Source: Suillus spraguei (lineage: Eukaryota > Basidiomycota > Agaricomycetes > Boletales > Suillaceae). From it: a stretch of 64,000 nt of DNA. A model generated the notes under the pieces. The model made no database searches and was not told the origin of the DNA. It saw nothing but the letters and a program-made list of their open reading frames with translations. The position numbers and the translations under genes are program-made. This document shows positions 1-13,157 of the stretch, in pieces (position 1 is the first letter of the stretch; the number at the start of each line of letters is the position of its first letter). The stretch lies in contig JABCPU010000044.1 in NCBI GenBank assembly GCA_016800925.1, positions 186,001 through 250,000 on the forward strand. Reading direction: 5' to 3'.

Positions 1-841
1 TTGCCAGAGCGAAGTACGATGCTTATGGTGCTGGTGATGGAACATTCGGCCACCTTGGTGGAACACTTTTCCGAAGTGCATACACTAACTAGTAAATATC
101 TGGATAGGCTGAATGTATGTATCCCATTATATGATATTATTATATTGGGATCGAGAACGGCTGTTTGATCGAACTATAGTTATCATGAACGGTTCTTTGA
201 AATAGTAAGCACAGGGAGCGTTCGTTTCACTTTGATGTCCACATAAAACCAAACGGACGAAAACAAACGGAACGGACGCAAACGACCGGTTGCCGAACGG
301 ACCCTAAATTCCTTCTTTTGCCGCATCATCGTGTTGTAGTCTGCCATACATGTGGAGAACTTGCAACTTCTTTACTCACTCCCACACTACAAGATCCAAA
401 TCCGACTCTGTAAAGGACCAGGGGACTTCGGAAGCCAGTGATGGGTGGCAGATGAATGAGGTTGATAGAATGCATGAGGTAACCAGGTGAACGAGGGGAC
501 AGATTTCCATGTGATGAACCGAGATGTCACTACTAGTAGGTCGAGCTTGCTTCCTTCAAGTTTAAGCGTTTGGTATCCAAAATATGGACAAATTGACCGG
601 TCTGGATTCGTGTCTCCGACGACACATTCATGAGCCCAAGGTCCTGCCAGTCACGCCGCGACTCGCGCGGTAAGAGGTGCGGGAATAACCACATTTCAAT
701 TTTCTTTGCCGTTGAAAAAATTCACTGGTCTGAGTCTGCCCTTCAAATTTTAAAGGGCCGTCACATTTGAAACAGTGGCCGTGGCAAGTGCTATGGTATT
801 GCCATCCCAAACTAGATGCTAAATCGTTCAAATGTGGGATG
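1..841. other. no confident gene; possible 3' end of an unidentified ORF
   Basis: One frame is open on the plus strand from the window edge to a TAG near base 92; it could be the 3' end of a gene lying mostly outside, but nothing in it is recognisable. The rest holds no supported coding region. It lies upstream of the P450 relic, and its missing 5' exons are not recognisable here. Confidence 0.2.
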
Positions 842-1550
842 GGATATTCAGTTTCTTATTCACAGCCGAGGATCTCCAGTATCTTGTTGAGTTGCACGCA
901 TTTATGCATGAATCATTACGCTGGAGGCCCGTCGTTCCGCTCGGTATATTATCTTCCTTTCGTTGTTACCCACCTTTAACTGTTAGCACAGGGTTCCCCC
1001 ATCGTGCTACCGGTGATATAATATGGGTATGTGAAATTAATGTTCTTAAAAAATTCGGACCGGATGTCAGAATGTGGATTAATACTTGTACATGCAGAAA
1101 GGGATCCGAATCCCTAATGGCGCAACAGTCTATGGATCATTGATTCGTCCTCGGGCCCCAACTTACCGGCGACTATTGCACATCACAGGACTATATCTCA
1201 TGACGCCTGACCCCGAAAAATTTGACCCCCAGAGATGAATTGAACGGTGTGGGCGCATTCCTCCCGATCTCAAGTTTTTCCCATTTGGCTTTGGCAGACG
1301 GTCAGATCAATTCAGTAGTATTGAACTGACAGATAAATGGGTCTGTCCAGGACAGCGTCTAGCGAGCGATTCCATCTTGATCACTCTTGCGTATTTGTTC
1401 CGGGCTTTTCGAATTTCAGAACCCAAGGATGCGCCCATAGATAGGCGTGCATTCAAAGAGAATGTTATTGCACACCCGCAGCCATTTTCAGTGATGTTTT
1501 TCCCCAGGTTGGATGTGGGGCATTTGGAAGAAGTTGTGGGGAAACCCTAG
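842..1550 (+). pseudogene. cytochrome P450 relic (C-terminal part)
   Basis: A decayed cytochrome P450 monooxygenase of the fungal OrdA/CYP-multigene type. The K-helix ExxR is readable as ESLRWRPVVPLG near 905-945, followed after a plausible intron (about 945-994) by GFPHRATGDIIW, a second plausible intron (1025-1097) and RIPNGATVYG. The PERF-like region reads DPEKFDPQR and is followed by a TGA where a Trp is expected (about 1236). The heme loop begins as FPFGFGRR, but about 13 extra codons separate it from the Cys in VCPGQRLA, so the FxxGxRxCxG spacing is destroyed. The frame then runs through a normal C-terminus to TAG at 1550. The N-terminal two thirds are absent. The family is well supported; loss of function follows from the stop and the split heme motif. 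Confidence 0.8.
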
Positions 1551-3270
1551 ATATGTACTCTTGAGACTATGTTTTATCGGAACTATCCACTGTGTATGAT
1601 CCATTCCGTGCGCACATGGAGGTGTAGCTTGGCCCGGGAAGCAAGGGTAAATCAATAGCGAGCGGTTTGCCTTGACTGGTCAGCGGTTGCGGTATATACA
1701 GCTCTACTCTACGCTCCCAGTGCCTGCCATTGTGCACCTGTGTCGATTGGCCTGCATTTTCTACTTACAAACTATTACTCTGTGCTCAAGACGGAACGGA
1801 TGAGTCGAGGCAACCAGTGATACTATGACCCCTGTCGAATGAACACAGCACCAGTCACATGCGGCTCCCTGCTGGCAGAATATGGTTGATGGCGACGTTG
1901 TCTTTCAATGTTCCTGGAAATATATTGAAATCTACCCAATCTCCTAATAGGGCTTGTGAAACAGCTTCCTGATTTCTTAAAGATCAGTCGGAAGACGACT
2001 CGTGGATCGTCCGACATCAACTGCAAGATACTCACCACTTGAAGTGCATGCATGATGTCAAAGCCGAACGTACCGGTGACCGGCCAACGGAAAGACTGAA
2101 AAGACACTTGAATATCAATTCTTAGGTCTGAGGAGACCATCATCAGGGGTAAATCTCATGTGCACTAGCAACCCGCGATGTTGCAAGCGTCTGTGAGATT
2201 ACCGATACGTTACTGTTCCCGCTGATAGGCTGACTAGTTTGGTAAATTGTCAGAAGGCCCTGACTGAATCCGGAATCATGGTAAGAGTTCTGGGCACTCA
2301 CTCATCACAAGAACACGCTGTCTTAGCGCATTGTCGGACTTTCTCAAGGCATCGTGTTCATCTGGCAAATGAATGAGCATCAAGTGCAAGGGCGGGCAGC
2401 CTTAAACACTCACGGAATGGCGAGCACCATGTTTTTTCAGAGCTAAAGACTATCTAGGTCCACTTCTAGTCTGGAGAACGAATTGTGATCATTGTTGGGT
2501 TTTAAGTTTGATCAAGACTTTTCCTGTTGAAGGTCCGCGGAGTTTAAAAGCGAAGCTTCATTACCTCTTTCGTCTTTCACGTACAAGCGAGTAAAGCACA
2601 CTCTTGCCCTTTCTCTGTTATCAGGTGCACGACTTGCTTGCGCACGGTCCGGAACGTTCCAAATACGCTGTACCATAACACGACGTATTTGACAGCAAAA
2701 TCATCCGGGACGAGCTGTTGTACTCCAAGCAGGATACATGCAGTACTGGCGGCCAGAAGTTTGGCCTCTTTCATCTGGCAATCTGCTAGTTACCGTGTAC
2801 TGACCTTTCCAGTATACTTTGTGGTAATAATGAAGGGGTTGGTCGTGCCGGGTGAGCCCATTCCAAACGTGTCGATCGAGATGCACATTTCATGTGTTAG
2901 TAGGAATCACCGAACTGTAGCTCCGTGGTGCCTCGTGGACCAGTAGTGCTGTGGGCAGAAGCATTCTGAGGTAGTTCTGCCGGCAGAACTGGCGAAACCT
3001 GGTAGAACATGGCTCTGCCAACGTGGCAGAATCACGTTGTTTTCAAGACGCAAGAGTACTAACTACATGGATGTAAGACCCGTACCACGAGTCGTAGTAC
3101 ACTTACTACAAGGTTTGCAGTCATATGGGGCAGTCCCAAAATGAAAGTGTTCTCTTCGGAACTGTATGTCATGGGGTTGGTCATTGACTTCATACCTCTC
3201 TCATAGGTTCTTGAGGTACTGCTAATCAAGAGGTCGCCCAATTCTGCTAGTCGTCTACTCCATTACCCTC
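1551..3270. other. intergenic region with unassigned coding-like fragments
   Basis: About 1.7 kb without a supported gene. Two minus-strand open stretches (about 1823-2143 and 2577-2886) look mildly protein-like but have no recognisable motif and cannot be joined convincingly; they may be relics. From 2954 to 3031 the motif TTCTGCC/GGCAGAA recurs in both orientations, including the perfect 16-bp palindrome at 2974-2989. Confidence 0.4.
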
Positions 3271-3275
3271 AGCAG

Positions 3276-3284
3276 TATAAAAAG
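3276..3284 (+). promoter_or_regulatory. TATA box of the GH55 gene
   Basis: TATAAAAAG lies 59 bp upstream of the ATG at 3343 and is followed by a pyrimidine-rich stretch with CTTTCC and CACTTTCG, as in many basidiomycete core promoters. Confidence 0.7.
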
Positions 3285-3342
3285 GGTGTTGGTTTGTACC
3301 CACTTTCCTTAGCACTTTCGCTTCGATCAACTGAAGGAAACA

Positions 3343-6300
3343 ATGTCAGGCTACTCCAAGTCTCTCCTGTTGAGTGCGCTCTTAGGGTTATTCACTCTCG
3401 TCTCCGCGTTAGGCACATCCTGCTCAGCGCCGTTGGGTAGTGGAGCAGCGGCTCCAACTGATCCGTATTGGCTTGAGACTGTCGAGCATCAAGGAACTTC
3501 GGCCTTCAATTCGGACCCGAGTTCTTACCAGGTTTTCAGGAATGTCAAGGATTTTGGGGCCAAGGGCGATGGATTCACCGACGATACTGCTGCTATCAAG
3601 TAAGTTATTTTTATTGACCCCAACCATCAACTTACCGATATCCCAGCTCGGCCATGTCCTCCGGTGGACGTTGTGGCGGCGGATCTTGTAATTCTTCCAC
3701 GTCAGTGCAGAGCATCACCGATTCTCTACGAATACACTAACCGATTACATCATTTAGCATTACTCCGGCCATAGTGTATTTCCCTACAGGGTGTGTCGGT
3801 TCGTTCATACTATGAGATTCCTGCTGACCATTGGATAGGACTTACCTCGTCTCCTCGGCGATTGACACATACTATTATACTCAGATTATCGGAGATGCAA
3901 AGCAACCTCCAACTCTCCTTGCTAGCTCGTCTTTCAATGGATTTGCAGTCATCGGTACCTGATCTATCACTCTCAACTGTGGACGCCGCCTTACGTAACT
4001 TCTACCCAGATGCTGATCCCTACATTCCCAATGGCTGGGGCGCTCAATGGTTCTCTAACCAGAACAACTTGTACGTCATTCTTCTGCGCGAGGTGCATCA
4101 TAGCTCATGGACTCCTAGCTATCGTTCCATTCGCAACTTGATAATCGATCTGAGGCAAATCTCTGCATCAACTTCTGCAATTGGTTTGCACTGGCAGGTT
4201 TCGCAAGCCACTTCGCTCATCAATATCGTGGTCGAGATGTCCACCGCTTCTAATAACAATCACCAAGGCATGTTCATGGAGAATGGGAGGTAAGAAGCTC
4301 GCCTTCTTATCTTGAACCTTAATTTTCAACATGTGATCAACAGTGGTGGTTTTATGGGAGGTGAGCACCTTCTGTTTTGATCCGAGAATAAGAAGATCAA
4401 GTTTACGCATCAGACATCATATTCAACGGAGGTAAATCTATATAATTTCTTTTGTTATTGCTTTTGTGATATTTCGTTAGGAAAGTACGGAATTCAAGTC
4501 GGCAATCAGCAGTTCACAGTTCGTAATCTGACCATCAATAATGCCACTACTGGTTTGTCCTCTCGTCTAACAATATGTCATCACACACTAAGTACCCATA
4601 TCAATCGGCAGCTATCTCTGGCATTTGGAATTGGGGTAATAATTAGCTTATTGAAATTTATGCAGTTCTCAAATTCTTCCAGGATTTACATTTCAAGGAG
4701 TCACGATCAACAATTGTCAGGTATGCGTTGAACTTGTAAATATTACTGGAGATTTGATAGTTAACAGCTCGGCTTTGATTTGGCAACCGGTGGAACAACG
4801 ATAAGCAATCAGGTTCGCCTTCACAAGCGTTTGAATCTGCAAGTAGCTGAATGCTGTCTAGACCGTCGGTTCAGAGGCTATCATCGATGCAGTTGTCACT
4901 AATACCTCCATTTTCGTTCGCTCTTCGGTAGCGAGCAATGGTCAACTGGCCGGCTCCCTCGTTCTCAATAACATCAAGCTGACCAATGTTCCAACCGCAG
5001 TTGGTGTTACAGGCGGAATCACGGTGCTTGCTGGTGGTACGACGACAATCGCTTCGTGGGGTCAAGGAAACGTGTATTCGGGAACCAGTGGGTCCAAGAA
5101 TTTTGCACAAGGAAACATCGTCTCTGCGAACAAGCCCTCTGTACTTTTGGATAGCGCTGGACGAATATTCGGGAAGGCTCATCCTCAGTACGCGAATTAC
5201 GCTGTCAGTGAATTCATCAGCGTCAAGAGCCAGGATGCAAAAGGCGACGGCTACACAGATGACACTGCCGCTATTCAAAACGTCCTTGATAACGTACGTT
5301 TTGTTGCCTTGCCCTGCTGAAATTAAGCTGACGATTCTCATCAGTATGCTGGATGCAAGATCATCTTCTTCGATGCGGGAACGTATTATGTAACCAATAC
5401 CATCACCATTCCCGCCGGAACTCAGATCGTCGGTGAAGCCTGGTCAGTCATCATGGCCGGTGGGAGTGCTTTCAGCGATCAGAACAACCCTCGTGCGGTT
5501 ATTCAAGCAGGCGCAGCGAATTCTCAAGGTGTCCTGGAGATAAGCGATATGGTCTTCACCACTGCAGGCCCTGGTATGCGTGAAAATAGTCTGTCTTATA
5601 TCTGAAACTGATCTCTCACAGCTCCCGGTGCCATAATGATCGAATGGAACGTGCATGATCCATCTGGTCAGCAAGCGGCTGCAGGAATGTGGGACAGTCA
5701 TATTAGGTTGGTTTTGATTCTTTCGTGGATTTGGCATGCATTGACGATGATACAGGCTGGGTGGGGGTAAGTCTTCTGAAATTTGCTGATGAAAAAACGT
5801 TCTGACTCACCCTTGTTAGCTGCTGGGACGAACATGCAATATTCACAATGTCCCTCAGGCTCTGTCAATGATGCCTGTCAGGCTTCTTTCCTTGGGATAT
5901 ATTTGACTCTCGGATCAAGTGCATACCTTGAAGTATGAGAATCAGAAGCTCCAAAAACCTCTCTAATTTGATATTGTCGTATAGGGTACATGGGTCTGGA
6001 CTGCTGACCACGATCTCGATACTCCCGACTCCTCTAATATCTCGATCTTTACTGGTCGCGGGATTCTTTCCGAGTCTCAGGGCCCGGTATGGCTTATTGG
6101 CACATGTGCGTAACCTCTGACTCTCGTGACCTCGCCCTGACAATTTGACCTAGCCTGTGAGTGAACACCAAATGGGACATTGTCATGATGCTCATAAAAC
6201 TAGCTGAACACGCTGCGCTGTACCAGTATAACCTAGTTAATGCTCAGAACCACTATATTGGCTTTGCTCAGACTGAAACGGTATGGACTGATCTTCATAT

Positions 6301-6799
6301 CAGGTTCACTCCATCTGATTCCGCCCAAGCCATATTACCAACCTTCTCCGGCTGCGCCAGCACCTTATAGTTCTGTCTCATCCTACAACGACCCTATCTT
6401 TTCGAGTTCGAACAACATGTCCTGGGGAATGTATATCCAGACTTCAAACGATATCATCATATTTGGTACACACTATGACTTCATCCGCTCTTGCATGCCA
6501 TTAATAATCACACGTACAGGAGCCGGCTTCTATAGCTTCTTCCAAGTGAGTGAACTGCGCTATCTCTTTTGCTACTTATCTAGAATCCATTATTCCTTCA
6601 GAATTATAGCCAAGACTGTTTGACTACCAACACTTGCCAAGCACAAATCTTCAACATCGATTCCGCCTCGAACGTCGTTGCATACAGTGTATCAACCATA
6701 GGTATTACTTACCAGCTCAGCGTATCACAGAATGGGGTCATCCACTCCAGCGATAATGCCGATGGGTTCCAAGAGACTTTCACAGCTTGGAGCAAGTAG
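3343..6799 (+). CDS. secreted exo-beta-1,3-glucanase, glycoside hydrolase family 55
   Basis: Predicted extracellular GH55 enzyme that would hydrolyse beta-1,3-glucan of fungal walls (self remodelling or attack on other fungi). It starts with a signal peptide (LLLSALLGLFTLVSA) and contains the two pectate-lyase-like beta-helix modules of the family: NVKDFGAKGDGFTDDTAAI near residue 67, then RCGGGSC and VYFPTGTYLVSS, and a second module at VKSQDAKGDGYTDDTAAIQ (about 5220). I place 23 exons: 3343-3599, 3647-3700, 3758-3790, 3839-3954, 4010-4070, 4119-4289, 4344-4360, 4414-4431, 4481-4552, 4612-4635, 4683-4720, 4768-4812, 4862-5293, 5345-5573, 5622-5706, 5756-5766, 5820-5932, 5985-6105, 6154-6156, 6204-6280, 6330-6465, 6520-6545, 6602-6799. 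Their sum is 2,337 nt, giving 778 residues, the usual family length, with no stop. The 3-nt exon is inferred. Catalytic residues were not assigned. Confidence 0.94.
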
Positions 6800-6967
6800 A
6801 AGATCCGATTGAATCCTGTGATACTAAAATACACTGTACGAGAAAGTCTATGGTTTCAGTAATACAAAGTCCCTGTACAAGAGTACAAATTCATAACTAC
6901 AAATCTCCATGGATCGGGGACATCATAAAGTAAGGTAAACAAGTTCTGAAAGACTATCACGACAAAC

Positions 6968-9900
6968 CTAGTTGAGGGTAAGAATTTGCATGCGCTCCTC
7001 TCGTGTGGCATAAAACAACAAATACGGGTATCCTTCAGCTTTTCGCTTAGCAGCCGCTTCACGGATTTGCTGAGCATACGCCATGTGAACAGTAGGCATG
7101 GACGCTGTAATTCCCTTCCAGGTCTCTTCATCGGTGATCCAGGAGGCATTCCTCATCAGGGTATCAAAGACCGCGTTTGAAACGTCAACAGCAATCATCG
7201 GCAACCCATTTTGCACTGCCGTTTTAAGATGTCCGGCCCTTTCGTACGCTAAACCTACATCAGTCGATTTGAAATCACATCTGTAATTAACGTTACCTCG
7301 ATCGAGAAGGATTTGTTTGACGTGCTTTTTCTGCTTCTTTGTATCGACGGGCAGAATGAGTTGTATTTCAGGGGCAGATGCGTCCTTGGATGGCACAGGA
7401 ACCGTAAGAATATCAGGGTAAGCAGATGAGCCTGAGGTAGCCAAGTCTACGCGTTTCTGCTCAGCGATCTGGTGTTGAAGCCACCCGACGAGATCTTGGC
7501 GAGAGACTGCCCTTCGATCAGCCAAGAAAGGTGGAAAGTTCAAAAAATCCAAACCTTCATAGACTGTGCCCTTCAGAATGCTTTTCACCTTGAAAGCGGC
7601 CTGCTCGCGGCGCACGGTGCGGGGTCGAGGATAAATGGCAAATCTGATGCCAGACGTCAGCGTGGATATTTTAGATAGTTCTGATTCTGAACCCACAGTA
7701 TTCCTTCACGTGCGCATGAGTCGGCATGACTCTCATGCTCATATTCCAAGAGGTTGGCATCATACATGATATCGGCGCTGATGTTGTTCTGCCACAGTAA
7801 AGAAGCAACTTCCAAACGGTCCTGCAAGTAGCCCGTTTGATACGAAAGGACGTAAACGTCGCATCTCCGAGGGCTCCAGAAACCGAATGACCGCTGTTCC
7901 TTAACGAGTGCTTTGACGGAGGTGCTCTGGAAGGCCGCTAAGACCATCGCGATCTTCTCGAGAGCGATTTGTACAGCGAATGCACAGATAGGATCCGACC
8001 TAGGTTTCGGATTGGAATACTGGGCGATGAGATTGTCGTATCTGTTATGAATGTCAAGCAACATCAAATTCAACCTGAAATGTCTTACCGTCCAGCTGCA
8101 GCGAGAACGTCCAATCGCCTAGCTCGTCTGACTACTTCGATACGTACTCCTTCCTTGAAATGCATATGGTGAGCGCCCCACATTAAGGGATGGAAGAAGA
8201 CCGGGGCGGAGAAGCCTGCAGATGTGGCAAACTGTATCGTTTGCTTGATTTCCTCCACGGCGGGCTTCATGACCGTAACAAGGGTGGGCGAAACCTTCTC
8301 AAGTTTGGATAGGAGAGTGTCGATGTCCTCATCTATCCCTGCAATTAGCTCATGCACACAGACGCCTGTCCTTAAATCACCTATTTCAGCGAGGGCTTCT
8401 AATTCATCCGTCGTACTCCTTAAGAGCCCTTTCTTCAACAAAGACACCCGCTTTTGTGGGGCAGTAGACTTTGACTGATTGATGATTTCTATCACCGAAG
8501 AACGGAGCTCCTCCGGAATACGATTCAAAGCAAGATCCGCGACTAGTTCCATGTTAGTAAAAGTCAGGAAAATACGAAAAGGCTCATACTCTTAGAATGA
8601 GAGATATGGATCTCGTAGTTCTGAGCAAGATTTGGGAAACTGTTCAAGCAATTGCTGAGAAGAATAAGGAACTCAGCACCAGCTGCCATCAGCCCGTGCT
8701 TGGTATCGGGAGTGATGACGTCGAGAACTGCTGCTTTCGTAGCCTTTGGATGTCCTGGGGCGGAGCTGTGGATAGTCGAACGATCATTACAAATACGTTT
8801 TGAAGAAGCTTGGAGGCACTCGCTTTGGCCGATATATATTCGTGATATGGAATCGCTTGATCCTTCGCAGGCCGGCTCGTGCAGCTAACCGAGCAAAAGG
8901 TACTAGCGCGTTGTTTGGCAAGCAGACCATTTCTCCATGACGATCAATAAAGGTAGCATGGTTCTGGCCCTCTTCGGGATTGGACGACGGTATTAAAAGC
9001 GGAGGCTCCATGTCAACTGCGCCGTGAAGTCGAAAGATGGCTGCGATGCGGTCCTCAACGATGTCGTTCAGGTATGCGTGCTCGGGAATTTCAGCTTCGA
9101 TGTCGTACAAATAGCTTCGAGCCTGATTTACAGGCTGGTTAAACAAGGCAGACAATACACCTTGGTGGTACGGAGAGTCCGGTTTAGCTGCCGCTTGCGC
9201 ATGAGCGTCATTGATCTTCGCACGGATATCTACATACCCATCATCCGCAGAGCTCCTTTGAAATATTCATCCTCTACCCTAGGAGGGAGAAGAGGGCTCT
9301 GTGAGAGTTCCAGTGCAGTTGGGCGCTCGGCAGGATCATGGCGAAGGAGCGCAGCAATAACTACAACGAATTAACACATTAGAATGGCTTTCAATCAATC
9401 TGAACCGACTTTGTTTCTGGCTAGCACGGTGAACGTCCCAGTCTCGAGGGAAGTATACCTCGGGCTTCCTTAGGTCTTCAAGCACAGCTATACGCTCCGC
9501 TCCTGTGGCAAAAGAGAAGTTCATCTCGAAGAAAACAATCTAAGAAGAATGACTCAGTTTATGTTCGGCAGATTCTGAAAGCCTGCTCACCCCCAAACTA
9601 TACATGTCGGCTTTGTTATGATTGCGGGGTCCTCGTTTCCTAGACTGGACTTCGGGAGCGATGTACAACTTGGTTCCAACCTCTGCTCAGCGTCAGCGAT
9701 AATCGTTGTTGGACTATTTGTGACAAACCGAGCGTCAGTTCAGAGTCCGAATGGACGACAGACGGTGATAGATCTGAGGGGTCAACAGCAGCTAAACTCG
9801 ACGTGGCCAGACCAAAGTCTCCGACTGGTCATAACGTGAAATTCAGCACTCAAGAGTATATGTCAAATACTTGCCTTTGCAATCTCCTTTCACATCTGAG

Positions 9901-12900
9901 TGAAGGTTAAGCATATCAGAACAGATAAGTAAGAGTAGCGGTTACCGATGAAGATGTTCGTGAGCTTGATATCTCGGTGAAGCTGGCGTGACGTGAGAAT
10001 TGACAGAAAATCAAGCGAGACTTTACATACAATACCCATGCTACCCATGTGCACGAGGGCATCGAGGATTTGATAAAACAACCGCCAAGCCTCTTCTTCA
10101 GACAAACCCTCTGCCACTCGCTGGACGACAATCATTCAATCGGCTAATGTAAAATATGTGTAATGAATGTCGCACCTCTTTCAGGGTCTGACGCTCAACA
10201 AATTCCTGAGTGAAAAAATGAATTCATTGAAGACGCTCATGGTATACAGATCTTACCATCTGTATGTACAACGTTCGAGGCTGGATAGGATCCTTCATTG
10301 TATTTTCGTCTGTGGTGTACTCCGAGGAAAAGAGATTGCCGAAATCTCCATCGCTGTCATCGTCCTCTTCGTCCTCTTCGTGGTTATCATTCTTGATCTC
10401 GGGCCGTGTGAAATGAATGCTCGGAAAAGAGGTCTTATTGGACCCATAATCGTCCAGGTCTTCCAATTTCACCTTGAATGGATCAGACATCTCGCTCTCG
10501 TATGATTTGGGCACGGATGTCATGCCACCCTCAGTCCCAGTGTCAGATCCAGTGTCAGAGTTTGAAGACATTATGCTTGAATTTGACTCGTTGAATTCAA
10601 CCCACGTCGTGTAATATCGGACGATGAAGCGGTGGGACAGCCGACTTAAAGCGTTCACTTCACGGAACAGCTTGTTGTCGTCCTTGTCTGATCGTAAGCG
10701 GATCTTTTTGACTATATATTGGCGCAAGGTTTATTAGTTATCCGTTTCTTGAATTGAAATTGAAAATCACATACCTGCATAGGTGCGATTATCAATCTTG
10801 TTTCGAGCTTTGACCACAGATCCAAAGGCACCCCTGCCCTGGATACTAGCATAAGCAAGAGAACAGTGGATCATATATATTAGAATACCAAGAGTTCGAG
10901 CTCCTCCCAATCCTCCTTCCAACGACTGGCCGGAGCAGTGCGCTGAGGAACTCGGAAGTAGTCATTCTCTGGAGAGCCAAAATGTCCATTGGATCTCGGA
11001 GTCCTGACATCTTCAAAAACAGGTTAAGGTGAAAGACATGAAAATAAACTATCAGTGTTACCGGTGCTAATGAATGGAATTGTCGCGGGAATTCCAATTC
11101 GTCGTGGGCATTGGAGAGGCGCCGCCGATGCCAGTTCCGCTAAAAGGCTCAAGCAGGAAACTTTCTTCGCGTGCATCAACATATTCAGTGCACATGTTTG
11201 GAGAGTAGGAGAAAGAGCCGCTGAAAAAGCGAAATGAGCGCCCGCACAGCAAAGTGTAACAGAACATGGATTACCAGCTTGCACGGCCTCATTAGGGTCA
11301 TTAAACTGCCTCATGACGTCTCTTCCATTGACCATTTGCATGAAAATTACTCCCACGCTGTGTATATCGCGTCCCCGAGTATATGATAGAACGGACTCGA
11401 GGACATCTTTGGATAACCTGCAACGGTCGTTCAAATGAAGAATCCTGATGTACCATCCCCAGACCACTTACCAAGGTGTAGGACGTATATACTCTTCCTC
11501 ATTCACGTTTGATATACCGGTGCCGAACGGGTTAGACTTATGGTAGTCCTTCAAGCGTGCATGATAGCCAACTTTTCCTATCTTGACCATCTTTGTGTGG
11601 GTTCTATTCTCTCTCGTAGCAAGATAAATGCAAGAAATGTCAAGACCTGGAATGATATGAGTTATTGTGTGGGTCAAGACTCGGGCCGTACCTCTGTGGA
11701 TTATGTCTGCTGAATGGACCGCGTTCAGGGCGGACAGAATCTGACCAAGATATTCCTAGAAGAGCGTCTCAATGCTACCATAATGTTCAAGAGGATCCAT
11801 GACGAACTGATGCTCGATCTTCTCGAAGACGTTCACAATCCTCAAGAACGTCTTGCAATGTTAACGCAGGTCTTTGTTCGGAGAGAATGGTCAAGCGCGG
11901 TGAAGCGCCAGAGTAAGGAAAGTTCAGTTTGACGGCAAAAGTGCTTAGAAGGTTGGGGTGCTGAATATTGATCAATTTCTGGATCTCAGCTTCTGCCGCG
12001 TGTAACTTTTTCTTCCCTAGAGAAAATCAGCCTACTGCCTTAGAATGAGATGCATTGATCGCACCTTGAGTAGTCGTGTAGTAGTCCGAGTTAAAGCTGA
12101 GTGTGTGAACCTCGAGCGGTAGTGTTGCGTTCACATCATCACACAAAGGATCTGCAAGGTACGTGATGCCAAGACACTCTTCCTCGAGAGGTAAATATGC
12201 TAGACGCTACAAATGCAAAATTCAACTAACCTTTTCGCGGATGAAACATCTTGACGGTATTGAAACGTACTCCCCTGAATTCGATTTCATTAGGAAAGGA
12301 CTCTGTCAGGGTGTCTCCAGAAGAGGGGACTTCAGTAGCATCAGACTGCGCCCTTCGCCGAGCTGCCTTGTACTGCATCTCCTTGGCAAGCATATGCCTC
12401 TGCGTATCAGCTTGGATCTGTTCTTGAAGTTCTTCGGCACGTTGAGCTGCTAACTCGAACTCCCTTTCGGCCTCTTCTTCCTCTCGTCGCTTTCGTTCCT
12501 GATTCAGATCTCAGTACATTTCAGTGAGATGACAACGGGGAGTATACCTTCTCTTCTTCCAAAGCACGCTTCGTCATTTCAGTAGCAAGAGAGCCAGATG
12601 ATTCAATGGCAGGATGGACGTGATCAGCTAGCCACTCTTGAGCCGACGTAATGATCTAGTCGCAACAAAACACGTCGTGAGGAACGAAGATGACTTGGAT
12701 AATGGACGTATGCGCACCTGGAAGACCATTTCAGATCCCCGGAGCATCTGAGCTTCAGCATGAATGGCTTTCTGAAGAGTTATCTCATGATCATGGCTAA
12801 TACCGCGAGGCTTCTGTATAGCGAATGCAGGGGTTGCGAGGGTGGGATATGTTTTAGGTAGTCTGACGAGACATTTATCAAGAGCAAAAATATACGAAAA

Positions 12901-13157
12901 AGAGGGTTGTCTGACTTGGTATGCAAGTGGAAGTAGACCTTGGAGGCATGGATTGGATCGGGGTGGGTGACTTTGATGATGAATTCGGGCAATCTGGTGG
13001 CTCCCTAGATACAGATATACACGTTTATGAACATATTGAAGAAGAAGAGCAGACATACCTTCCAAGCCTTGGGCGGTGGGGGCTCAAAAAAGTCAGTATC
13101 ATAAATGGATTTCAATGCGGTGATTTCGAGTTGTTGGAGTTCTTCAGTTGTTTCCAT
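6968..13157 (-). CDS. GCN2: eIF2alpha kinase GCN2 (general control kinase)
   Basis: Serine/threonine kinase that senses uncharged tRNA and stalled ribosomes and phosphorylates eIF2alpha, lowering general translation and inducing amino-acid control. All five GCN2 regions are seen in order on the minus strand. The N-terminal RWD domain (from ATG 13157; METTEELQQLEITALKSIYD) would bind GCN1. A charged coiled linker lies near 12,600-12,300, and a pseudokinase near 12,150-11,100. The kinase (about 10,930-9,250) has the loop GRGAFGSVVKA, AVKKI, HRDIKLTNIF, GDFGLATSS and an activation segment ending YIAPEV. A histidyl-tRNA-synthetase-like domain follows (about 9,155-7,900), then the C-terminal dimerisation/ribosome-binding domain, ending with TAG at 6968. 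The acidic insert in the N-lobe (about 10,550-10,330) is typical of the family. Many short introns; I did not fix all exon borders. The kinase loop becomes contiguous if the acceptor at about 10,850 is used. Confidence 0.95.
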
